DNA of 11,137 nt from Acetobacteraceae bacterium (GTDB lineage: Bacteria > Pseudomonadota > Alphaproteobacteria > Acetobacterales > Acetobacteraceae), in assembly GCA_014377905.1 (NCBI GenBank), contig JACMOQ010000321.1, positions 1 to 11,137 on the forward strand. The letters run 5' to 3'. Positions within the stretch are counted from its first letter, which is position 1. Every line of letters begins with the position of its first letter. The translations under genes and the position numbers were made by a program. A model generated the notes under the pieces. The model had not been told where the DNA came from and ran no database searches. It was given only the letters and a program-made list of their open reading frames with translations. Below are positions 1-6,631 of this stretch, in pieces.

Positions 1-70
1 ATTCACCCCCGGAGCGGCGGTGCAGTTGCAGTTCGCAGCGGACGTCGCGGTCGTTGTGGAGGCGGCGTAA
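1..70 (+). CDS. C-terminal fragment of an unseen upstream gene (possibly a TOBE-type transporter ATPase end)
   Basis: Reading frame 2 is open from the window edge and ends at a TAA at 68-70. It gives a 22-residue tail beginning FTPGAAVQLQF and ending in VVVEAA. The GC-rich third positions and the alternating hydrophobic pattern look like a genuine beta-strand-rich protein end. The 'PG-x-x-V-x-L-x-F' followed by a strand recalls the last strands of TOBE domains in PotA/UgpC-like ABC transporter ATPases. That is only a resemblance over a very short stretch. The gene would converge on rpoH and share the hairpin at 119-150. I am fairly sure that it is a coding end and unsure of its function. Confidence 0.5.
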   Translation, partial: FTPGAAVQLQFAADVAVVVEAA

Positions 71-118
71 CGATGCTCGATCGCCCAAAGCCTGCGATAC
101 TAATCAACAATCGAGAGC

Positions 119-160
119 GCCACCGGAGCAAAGCGAGCGGCTCCGGCGGCGTCTTGTGTT
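119..160. terminator. Bidirectional terminator-like hairpin between the convergent fragment and rpoH
   Basis: CCGGAGC (123-129) pairs perfectly with GCTCCGG (140-146) around a 10-nt loop. After one mismatch the stem extends by three more pairs (119-121 with 148-150). On the plus strand the stem is followed by the T-rich stretch GTCTTGTGTTT. On the minus strand it lies about 10 nt past the rpoH stop and is followed by a weaker T-containing stretch. Its position between two convergent genes fits a shared intrinsic terminator. Confidence 0.6.
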
Positions 161-1080
161 TAGGCGATCGCGTGCTGGGCGTTATGGCTGGAAACCTGGA
201 GCTGCGCCGCCAGACGCTGGGCAGCGACCTGGGTGTGCATCGCCTTTTGCAGTTTCTCGAACGCCCGAACTTCGATCTGGCGCACCCGCTCGCGGGAAAT
301 GTCGTAGTGCTGCGACAAGTCCTCCAACGTGGTCGGGTTATCTTTTAGACGACGTTCAATCAGGATATGGCGTTCGCGTTCGTTGAGGGTTTTCAGCGCG
401 CTAGCCAGCAATGCCTTGCGGCCAGTGGCTTCTTCGCGATCGCCGATGGCCTGTTCCTGGCTTTCACCGTCATCGACCAGCCAATCCTGCCATTCGCCTT
501 CGCTGTCGGCACGCAACGGCGCGTTGAGGCTATGATCGGGCGCGGCAAGACGGCGGTTCATGTTGACCACGTCCTGTTCCGGCACATCAAGCGCGTGGGC
601 GATTTTGGCAACCTGCTCGGGCTGCAGATCGCCGTCGTCGATCGCCTGCATCTGGCCCTTGAGGCGACGCAGATTGAAGAACAGCTTTTTCTGCGCGGCC
701 GTGGTGCCCATTTTCACCAGTGACCAGCTGTGAAGAATGTACTCTTGTATAGCAGCGCGGATCCACCACATCGCGTAGGTAGACAGGCGGAAGCCGCGTT
801 CGGGATCGAAGCGCTTAACCGCTTGCATCATCCCAACGTTGCCTTCGCTGATCAGTTCACCGACTGGCAGCCCGTAGCCACGATAGCCCATGGCAATTTT
901 AGCTACGAGACGGAGGTGGGACGTGACCAGCTTGTGGGCTGCGTCCATATCCTCGGTATCGCGCCAGCGCTTGGACAGGTCGAGTTCGTCTTGCGCAGTG
1001 AGCATCGGAAATTTGCGTATTTCCTGCAAATAACGGGTGAGGTTGCCCTCTGGGGCAACATTGATAACGGCAGCAGCCAT
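160..1080 (-). CDS. rpoH: RNA polymerase heat-shock sigma factor RpoH (sigma-32)
   Basis: This is a 306-aa sigma-70 family factor that directs RNA polymerase to heat-shock promoters. Region 2 is clear (about residues 55-116: HLRLVAKIA, then SEGNVGMMQAVKRFDPERG, then STYAMWWIRAAIQEYI). The RpoH box QKKLFFNLR at about 130-138 is diagnostic for RpoH rather than RpoD. Region 4.2 with its helix-turn-helix follows (about 235-283, containing LNERERHIL and ISRERVRQIEVRAFEKL). The length is normal for the family. I chose the ATG at 1080 because GGAG lies 6 nt upstream. An in-frame GTG at 1083 would sit only 3 nt from the same site. It follows rluD on the same strand after 257 nt, and a good promoter at 1285-1313 suggests independent transcription. 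It lies about 2.3 kb from groESL, a typical RpoH target. Confidence 0.96.
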   Translation of the reverse strand: MAAAVINVAPEGNLTRYLQEIRKFPMLTAQDELDLSKRWRDTEDMDAAHKLVTSHLRLVAKIAMGYRGYGLPVGELISEGNVGMMQAVKRFDPERGFRLSTYAMWWIRAAIQEYILHSWSLVKMGTTAAQKKLFFNLRRLKGQMQAIDDGDLQPEQVAKIAHALDVPEQDVVNMNRRLAAPDHSLNAPLRADSEGEWQDWLVDDGESQEQAIGDREEATGRKALLASALKTLNERERHILIERRLKDNPTTLEDLSQHYDISRERVRQIEVRAFEKLQKAMHTQVAAQRLAAQLQVSSHNAQHAIA

Positions 1081-1289
1081 CACAGGCTCCTTTTCGTTTC
1101 ATCGGCGATCATGCTGCCCAGGATGGCGCAGGTGAAAAGCCAGGTTGCGGTCGGCCTGTTGGCCAAGCCGGGGTGCATGGGAAGATCATCAATCACCAGC
1201 GACTGCTCCGAGATCGGCAGCTCGTCTATGGTTGATCCTGCGGTGCGCGCACCCTTAGCGCGGACCGCTGTTTGCTCGATGTCTTTCAT
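1080..1289 (-). CDS. Possible small upstream open frame (69 aa) overlapping the rpoH start
   Basis: A frame starting at ATG 1289 runs to a TGA at 1082-1080, and the A of that stop is also the first base of the rpoH ATG (TGATG). This is the arrangement usual for translational coupling. By a hand count, about three quarters of its third positions are G or C, against about half of its second positions, which is the pattern expected of real coding DNA here. It contains a short hydrophobic run near the end (TWLFTCAILGSMI). Against it, the ATG lies inside the predicted -10 element of the rpoH promoter, has no visible Shine-Dalgarno site, and I recognise no family. A shorter frame from the ATG at 1178 (32 aa) would be within the transcript. 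It may be only leader RNA. Confidence 0.25.
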   Translation of the reverse strand: MKDIEQTAVRAKGARTAGSTIDELPISEQSLVIDDLPMHPGLANRPTATWLFTCAILGSMIADETKRSL

Positions 1290-1313
1290 ACCGGACAACA
1301 CTGGTCCGGTCAA
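1285..1313 (-). promoter_or_regulatory. Predicted sigma70-type promoter of rpoH with an inverted repeat in the spacer
   Basis: Read on the minus strand, TTGACC (1313-1308) is followed by a 17-nt spacer and TATGAA (1290-1285). That is 5/6 and 4/6 matches to the -35 and -10 consensus at ideal spacing. An inverted repeat, ACCGGAC/GTCCGGT (1290-1296 and 1304-1310, 7-nt gap), almost fills the spacer and touches the edges of both hexamers. Transcription would start near 1278, leaving an rpoH leader of about 200 nt. The repeat may be an operator. It has no T tract, so it is unlikely to be the rluD terminator alone. Confidence 0.5.
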
Positions 1314-1337
1314 TAATTCCGTGCGCTTTCCGCTAGA

Positions 1338-2345
1338 TTAAGTTCGCGAAAGGTTCTCCCACGCAACGGGATTGAATCCCAATAAACTGAACAATTCCAA
1401 CATGTCAGGTGGGGGGGCGGTTATGAAGCATAGGTATTTTCCGTCCCTAGGATGGACGAAGCCGAGCCGCGTGGCGTGCAGCGCCTGGCGCGGAAAATCC
1501 AGCATTTGGCCGCGTATATCCGGCGGCAAGCCCTTGGCGGCGCCTGGAATTCGCCGCAAATAGACCGGATCGCCAACCAGTGGATGGCCGGCATGGGACA
1601 GATGGACTCGGATCTGATGGGTGCGCCCGGTCGCCAGCCGGCATTCCAGCAGGCTGGCGTTCATCGCGTTATTGGCCAAGGTCCGGTAATGGGTCAGCGC
1701 GTATTTGCCGCCAATCCCGCGGACAGCCATGCGTTTACGTTCGCGCGGGTCGCGCCCGATCGCGCCTTCAATATCGCCGGCAACCGGGTTCGGCAGGCCC
1801 CAGACCAGCGCGAGATAGGCGCGGTCTAGGTCACGTGCCGCAAAGGCCTGGGTCAGGCCGGCACTGGCAAGCTCGGTCTTGGCCACCACCATCACGCCCG
1901 AGGTATCCTTGTCGAGCCGATGCACGATCCCCGGCCGGCGTTCCGCGCCAATCCCGGTCAGGCTGTCGCCGCAATGGGCGATCAGCGCGTTGACCAGCGT
2001 GCCATCGTAGTTGCCAGGCGCAGGGTGGACGACCAGCCCGGCCTGTTTGTCGAGCACGATGAGATCGCTGTCCTCATAAAGGATTGTCAGATCCATCGCC
2101 TGGCCCTGCGGGGTGGCAGGCAGCGGCGGCGGTTCATTCACAAGATAGGTCGCGCCTGGCCGCACCGCCTCGGCCGGCTCGCGCATCGGTTGGCCGTCGC
2201 GGGTAACATGGCCATCCTCGATAAGCACCTTGAGGCGCGACCGCGACGTGGCGGCGAGTGCCTCGGCGAGGAAGCGATCAACGCGCTTGCCTCGGTCGGA
2301 TTCTGTTGCGATGACAGGGATGGCGGCAGGCTGATCGGGTGACAT
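1338..2345 (-). CDS. rluD: RluA/RluD-family 23S rRNA pseudouridine synthase
   Basis: This 335-aa enzyme converts uridine to pseudouridine in RNA. RluD itself modifies the helix 69 loop of 23S rRNA. An S4-like RNA-binding domain lies at about residues 18-68 (DRFLAEAL, then SRLKVLIEDGHV). The catalytic domain begins at about 86 and carries the family motif HRLDKDTSG at 142-150, with the catalytic Asp expected at D145. RTHQIRVHL at 241-249 is the second family signature. The start is ATG 2345. The frame is open for a further 76 codons upstream, but that stretch is low-complexity, unlike the family, and antisense to the divergent small gene. The Shine-Dalgarno site is weak. The exact target (RluD or another RluA-type enzyme) is inferred. 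Its place just upstream of rpoH is, from memory, common in alphaproteobacteria. Confidence 0.9.
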   Translation of the reverse strand: MSPDQPAAIPVIATESDRGKRVDRFLAEALAATSRSRLKVLIEDGHVTRDGQPMREPAEAVRPGATYLVNEPPPLPATPQGQAMDLTILYEDSDLIVLDKQAGLVVHPAPGNYDGTLVNALIAHCGDSLTGIGAERRPGIVHRLDKDTSGVMVVAKTELASAGLTQAFAARDLDRAYLALVWGLPNPVAGDIEGAIGRDPRERKRMAVRGIGGKYALTHYRTLANNAMNASLLECRLATGRTHQIRVHLSHAGHPLVGDPVYLRRIPGAAKGLPPDIRGQMLDFPRQALHATRLGFVHPRDGKYLCFITAPPPDMLELFSLLGFNPVAWENLSRT

Positions 2346-2385
2346 GGCGCTGGGATACCCTGCGCGCCAGGGTAGGGGAAGCGGA

Positions 2386-2661
2386 ATGCGGGCGTTGAAA
2401 ATTTTAACGGTGGTGATGGGGGTGATGATCATCGTCGGCGTCGTGGCGCTGGGCGTGGTGATGACCCAGCGGTTGGGCGGAAGTGGGGCGGCGTCGGCGG
2501 TTTCAGCCACGCTCGACGAACCCACCGGGACCATTATTGCTGGGATTGCCGCAACTGCTGACCGGATTGCCATTCAACTGCGTGGCGGCGGGCCGGATCG
2601 GGTGGTGCTGATCGACCCCAAAACCGGCAAGCCGGTCGGCGCTGTGAAGCTGGCGCACTGA
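2386..2661 (+). CDS. Small single-TM protein, DUF6476-like
   Basis: This 91-aa protein begins with a basic residue cluster (MRALK) and one membrane helix at about residues 6-26 (LTVVMGVMIIVGVVALGVV). A linker follows, then a small domain at about 48-90 with alternating hydrophobics and the turn DPKTGKPVG. It would be anchored in the inner membrane with the C-terminal part outside. ATG 2386 was chosen because a purine-rich stretch (GGGGAAGCGGA) precedes it. The upstream in-frame ATG at 2344 would overlap the rluD start and adds a non-conserved-looking extension. The match to DUF6476, small alphaproteobacterial proteins found near rluD, is from memory and not tested. The function is unknown. 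It forms an operon with the next gene, one base away. Confidence 0.75.
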   Translation: MRALKILTVVMGVMIIVGVVALGVVMTQRLGGSGAASAVSATLDEPTGTIIAGIAATADRIAIQLRGGGPDRVVLIDPKTGKPVGAVKLAH

Positions 2662-2662
2662 G

Positions 2663-2908
2663 ATGGGGCAATTCACCTTAGTTCGCCATGGCGGCTACGC
2701 GGTGGCCGGCGATCCGGCGCTGGAAAGCGCGGTGGAGGCAATCGAGATCACCGACTCGCAGGTCTATACCGTCAGGCGCGCGGGCGGGCGGGTGTTCACG
2801 ACGTTGGCCGAAGCTGTGGCGGCGGAGGCGTTGGCCGGGGCTGGTGGGTATTTTTCGAGCTTGCGGATTGCCGGAGCGGAGATCCATGTGCCGCCGGAAA
2901 AGGCATAA
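2663..2908 (+). CDS. Conserved-looking 81-aa hypothetical protein
   Basis: The ATG lies one base after the TGA of the preceding gene, so the two are almost certainly co-transcribed and probably translationally coupled. The protein is soluble and has no signal peptide or membrane segment. It reads as strand-rich at the start (FTLVRHGGYAV), an acidic middle (ESAVEAIEITDSQ), an Ala-rich helix (residues about 46-60) and a short tail. Third positions are strongly GC-rich, as in neighbouring genes. I recognise no domain or catalytic motif and assign no function. A T-rich terminator follows 60 nt after the stop. Confidence 0.65.
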   Translation: MGQFTLVRHGGYAVAGDPALESAVEAIEITDSQVYTVRRAGGRVFTTLAEAVAAEALAGAGGYFSSLRIAGAEIHVPPEKA

Positions 2909-2968
2909 TCAACGCGTCTTTTGTAGTTGCTGGCACAAATCCATCCGCAGTCCTACGCCAACGGCAAC

Positions 2969-2999
2969 AAAGCATCAAAAAGTTTTTTTGCTTTTTTTT
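2969..2999 (+). terminator. T-rich intrinsic terminator after the two-gene plus-strand operon
   Basis: AAAGCA (2969-2974) pairs with TGCTTT (2989-2994). A-run and T-run segments inside the loop can extend the pairing, and five more T residues follow (2995-2999). This is the most AT-rich spot in the window. It closes the operon at 2386-2908. On the minus strand the same stem could also serve the 108-aa gene that ends at 3003, though with a poorer T tract. The rest of the 2909-3002 gap holds nothing else I can support. Confidence 0.6.
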
Positions 3000-3002
3000 G
3001 TC

Positions 3003-3329
3003 TTATAACACTGCTTTCCCAGTCATTTTTGCAAACACCATCCGATCTTTATTCTCCCGCATCAACATCGCAAACCCGATAATATTATCAAGCCGCAACC
3101 CAATCGGCATCCCGGTTTCCGGGTCGGCTTCAATGGCCGGGTAACCAGCACCGGCCATCTTCTCCCATTTTCCAGCAGGCTTTTTTACTTCCACATGGGC
3201 GACGGTTGCCTTCAGCACCAGGCGCACAATCGCTTCGTCGGGCCGGGATGGCTTGGTCAGGCTCGGCGCGCCGGCGATCATGCGCCAACCATTGGCGAGC
3301 GCCCAGGCGGTGATTTCGGCAGCATCCAT
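3003..3329 (-). CDS. 108-aa hypothetical protein downstream of groEL
   Basis: The start ATG at 3329 has a strong AGGAG (3341-3337) 7-8 nt upstream, better placed than the in-frame TTG at 3332 or the out-of-frame ATG at 3325. The protein begins MDAAEITAWALANGW and has a mixed alpha/beta character with several charged turns (KPSRPDEA, KKPAGKWEK) and no signal peptide or membrane helix. It lies 70 nt after the groEL stop, beyond a large hairpin at 3350-3385. It is therefore either a low-level read-through member of the groESL transcript or separately expressed. I do not recognise its family. The location could hint at a stress role, but that is only context. Confidence 0.7.
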   Translation of the reverse strand: MDAAEITAWALANGWRMIAGAPSLTKPSRPDEAIVRLVLKATVAHVEVKKPAGKWEKMAGAGYPAIEADPETGMPIGLRLDNIIGFAMLMRENKDRMVFAKMTGKAVL

Positions 3330-3349
3330 CAAATGTCTCCTGAAATAGC

Positions 3350-3385
3350 AACGGCCGTCCGAAGCTTGCGCTCCGGACGGCCGTT
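3350..3385 (-). terminator. Strong hairpin between groEL and the 108-aa gene
   Basis: A perfect 12-bp stem (3350-3361 with 3374-3385, AACGGCCGTCCG and its complement) continues in RNA through one G-U pair and three further pairs to a GCAA tetraloop, a stable GNRA type. It begins 14 nt after the groEL stop. Only a weak U stretch (GCUAUUUC) follows it, so it may terminate inefficiently or act as a 3' stabiliser or processing signal for groESL mRNA. Its base ends 8 nt before the Shine-Dalgarno site of the next gene. Confidence 0.7.
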
Positions 3386-3399
3386 TACGCGTTCGGCGA

Positions 3400-4992
<1,593 letters not shown>

Positions 4993-5023
4993 GTTTTTGT
5001 CTCTTTCAGAAAATTTTTAGGCG

Positions 5024-5359
5024 TTATGCCTTGGCTTTTTTCGCGGGTGCCGCCTTGGCAGCGGCAGGTGTCGCATTGATCACGCCGAACAGGTCGCTTT
5101 CCTTCATGATCACGAGTTCTTCGCCGTCGAGCTTTACTTCGGTGCCCGACCATTTGCCGAACAGCACCTTGTCGCCGACTTTGACATCGAGCGGGATCAG
5201 CGCGCCGAGTTCATTGCGCACGCCGGCACCGGCGGCGATCACTTCGCCTTCCATCGGCTTTTCCTGGGCCGTGTCGGGGATGATGATCCCACCAGCGGTT
5301 TTTTCTTCGGCGACGAGGCGGCGGACGACCACGCGGTCGTGCAGCGGACGAAATTTCAT
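5024..5359 (-). CDS. groES: Co-chaperonin GroES (Hsp10) with extra C-terminal tail
   Basis: This 111-aa protein forms the heptameric lid of the GroEL chamber. It begins with the typical KFRPLHDRVVVRR. The mobile loop that docks on GroEL is at about 17-35, with the hydrophobic III at 25-27. The core ends at ESDLFGVI (87-94). About 17 further residues, rich in Ala and Lys (NATPAAAKAAPAKKAKA), extend past the usual end of roughly 95-97 residues. ATG 5359 has a strong AGGAG 8 nt upstream. It is the first gene of the groESL operon, with a leader of roughly 80 nt after the CIRCE operator. Confidence 0.96.
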   Translation of the reverse strand: MKFRPLHDRVVVRRLVAEEKTAGGIIIPDTAQEKPMEGEVIAAGAGVRNELGALIPLDVKVGDKVLFGKWSGTEVKLDGEELVIMKESDLFGVINATPAAAKAAPAKKAKA

Positions 5360-5404
5360 AGATCAAGCTCCTGTTCGGACAAAGCATGCGGCGCGAGGCA
5401 GCGG

Positions 5405-5420
5405 CGGCGCTGGTGCGCCG
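5405..5420 (-). other. Small GC hairpin in the groES leader
   Basis: CGGCGC (5405-5410) and GCGCCG (5415-5420) form a perfect 6-bp stem with a 4-nt loop in the groES 5' leader, about 45 nt before the start codon and 20 nt after CIRCE. It could stabilise or shape the leader RNA. In such GC-rich DNA it may also be chance. Confidence 0.35.
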
Positions 5421-5440
5421 GGCCGTCCGATGCCGGGCTA

Positions 5441-5467
5441 TTAGCACTCATGGGCAGGGAGTGCCAG
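5441..5467 (-). promoter_or_regulatory. CIRCE operator (HrcA repressor site) of groESL
   Basis: On the plus strand the site reads TTAGCACTC (5441-5449), a 9-nt spacer, then GAGTGCCAG (5459-5467). The consensus is TTAGCACTC-N9-GAGTGCTAA, so one half is perfect and the other differs at two end positions. Read toward groES it is CTGGCACTC-N9-GAGTGCTAA, a form familiar from alphaproteobacterial groESL operons. HrcA bound here represses groESL and is released on heat shock. I could not identify convincing -35/-10 or RpoH-type elements just upstream. Confidence 0.93.
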
Positions 5468-5613
5468 CCTAAACGCCTTCACCGCCGCCGTCTTCTGCAA
5501 AGACGGGCGAGCAAGAAGAAGCTGCTCCCCTTTCTGTTTTCACGGAGAGCAGCCGGAGTGCGGTGGTTGGATTGGGATATAAATAGACAGGTCGCCAGAA
5601 AAATCCTGCGTGC

Positions 5614-5748
5614 CTATCCTTTATTGCTGCCCGGAACTGGCTTTTTAACTGGCGCATCACGCGCAAACGGCGTGGCCGAAACCGCTGGCTTCTTGTCAGC
5701 TTTTGGCTTTTTGGCCTCGCGATTGCTCTTTTTCTGACCCTTCGCCAT
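5614..5748 (-). CDS. 44-aa lysine-rich small protein (MAKGQ...SNREAKKPK type)
   Basis: An ATG at 5748 is preceded by TAGGAGGATCGC, a near-perfect Shine-Dalgarno site about 6 nt away, and the frame closes with TAG at 5616-5614. The product starts MAKGQKKSNREAKKPKADKK and continues with a Pro/Ala/Lys-rich tail ending in GSNKG. It is very basic (about a quarter Lys), lacks hydrophobic segments and is probably disordered. From memory, small proteins beginning MAKGQ-x-x-SNREAKKPK occur in many proteobacteria as uncharacterised conserved proteins. The charge suggests nucleic-acid or ribosome association, which is inference. It lies between the importer operon (59 nt after the dppC-like stop) and the groESL control region. 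No obvious promoter or terminator separates it from the importer genes. Confidence 0.8.
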   Translation of the reverse strand: MAKGQKKSNREAKKPKADKKPAVSATPFARDAPVKKPVPGSNKG

Positions 5749-5806
5749 GCGATCCTCCTATTTAAGATCTGTAAATGGGGCGGGCGTCCGGGCTTTACAT
5801 CTGGCC

Positions 5807-6631
5807 CTAACGCAAATTGCGCAAACGCGGGTCCAGCGCATCGCGCAGCGCGTCGCCCAGCAGGTTGAATGCCAAAACAAGCAGAAAAATCGCGAGGCCC
5901 GGCGCCACCGATAGCAATGGCTGGCGATCGAGCATCGGAAACGCGGTTTGCAGCATGTTGCCCCAGGTTGGCGTCGGCGGCTGAACGCCAACCCCGATGA
6001 AGCCGAGCGCCGCCTCGGTCAGCACCGCGTAGCCCATGCCAAGGGTTGCCTGCACAATCAGCGGCGCCAGCGAATTGGGCAGGATATGGCGAAACATGAT
6101 GGTGAACGGACCCGCGCCGCCGGCCGTCGCGGCGGCAATGAAATCCATTTCGCGCACGGCGAGCGCCTGGCTGCGGGCAATCCGCGCGAGCCACGGCACG
6201 TTGGCGAGCCCGATCGCCACAATCACCGTCCCGAGCGAATTGCCCATCACGGCGGCAAGTGCCACGGCAACCAGCAGGCTCGGGAAGACAACCACCGCGT
6301 CCATCACCCGCATGATGATGTCATCCACCCAACCACGCATTGTGACCGCGATCAGCCCAAGCGGCACGCCGATCAGCAGGCCAAGCGTGACCGCGCCGAG
6401 ACTGACCTGCAACGCCACCTGGCTGCCGAGGATCAGGCGGGATACCGTGTCGCGCCCCATCTGGTCGGTGCCGAACGGATGGGCGGGCGATGCACCGGCA
6501 AGCAGATTGTCGAAATCCATTTCCTGCGGATCGAATGGCATGATCCAGTCAGCGCCGATCGCGGCCATCGCGATCAGCCCGATCACCAGCAGCGCGAAAA
6601 TCACCAACGGGTGACGCCGCGCCCTATCCAT
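5807..6631 (-). CDS. ABC importer permease, DppC/OppC type
   Basis: This 274-aa inner-membrane permease belongs to a peptide/nickel/opine-type (family 5) ABC importer. An N-terminal membrane helix (about 8-27) is followed by the periplasmic motif HPFGTDQMGRD at 51-61, typical of DppC-like proteins. The core has about five more helices from 75 to 260. The cytoplasmic EAA loop that contacts the ATPase is at about 160-186 (DFIAAATAGG, then HILPN). LGFIGVGVQPPTPTWGNML at 209-227 is another family hallmark. The start overlaps the end of the DppB-like gene by 8 nt, a sign of coupled translation. No ATPase gene follows. The substrate cannot be told from the permease. Confidence 0.93.
   Translation of the reverse strand: MDRARRHPLVIFALLVIGLIAMAAIGADWIMPFDPQEMDFDNLLAGASPAHPFGTDQMGRDTVSRLILGSQVALQVSLGAVTLGLLIGVPLGLIAVTMRGWVDDIIMRVMDAVVVFPSLLVAVALAAVMGNSLGTVIVAIGLANVPWLARIARSQALAVREMDFIAAATAGGAGPFTIMFRHILPNSLAPLIVQATLGMGYAVLTEAALGFIGVGVQPPTPTWGNMLQTAFPMLDRQPLLSVAPGLAIFLLVLAFNLLGDALRDALDPRLRNLR

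Noticed and set aside
2346..2573. 76-residue N-terminal extension of RluD
   Set aside because: It is low-complexity (Pro/Thr-rich), unlike the family, and antisense to the divergent small gene. ATG 2345 gives a normal RluD-like start.
5770..5799. TGTAAA/TTTACA inverted repeat after the permease gene
   Set aside because: A 6-bp AT stem with an 18-nt loop is too weak to call a terminator or operator.
5469..6194. 241-aa minus-strand open frame overlapping the DppC-like gene
   Set aside because: It is Arg/Pro-rich, overlaps both a clear permease and the 44-aa gene in another frame, and has no ribosome binding site or recognisable domain.
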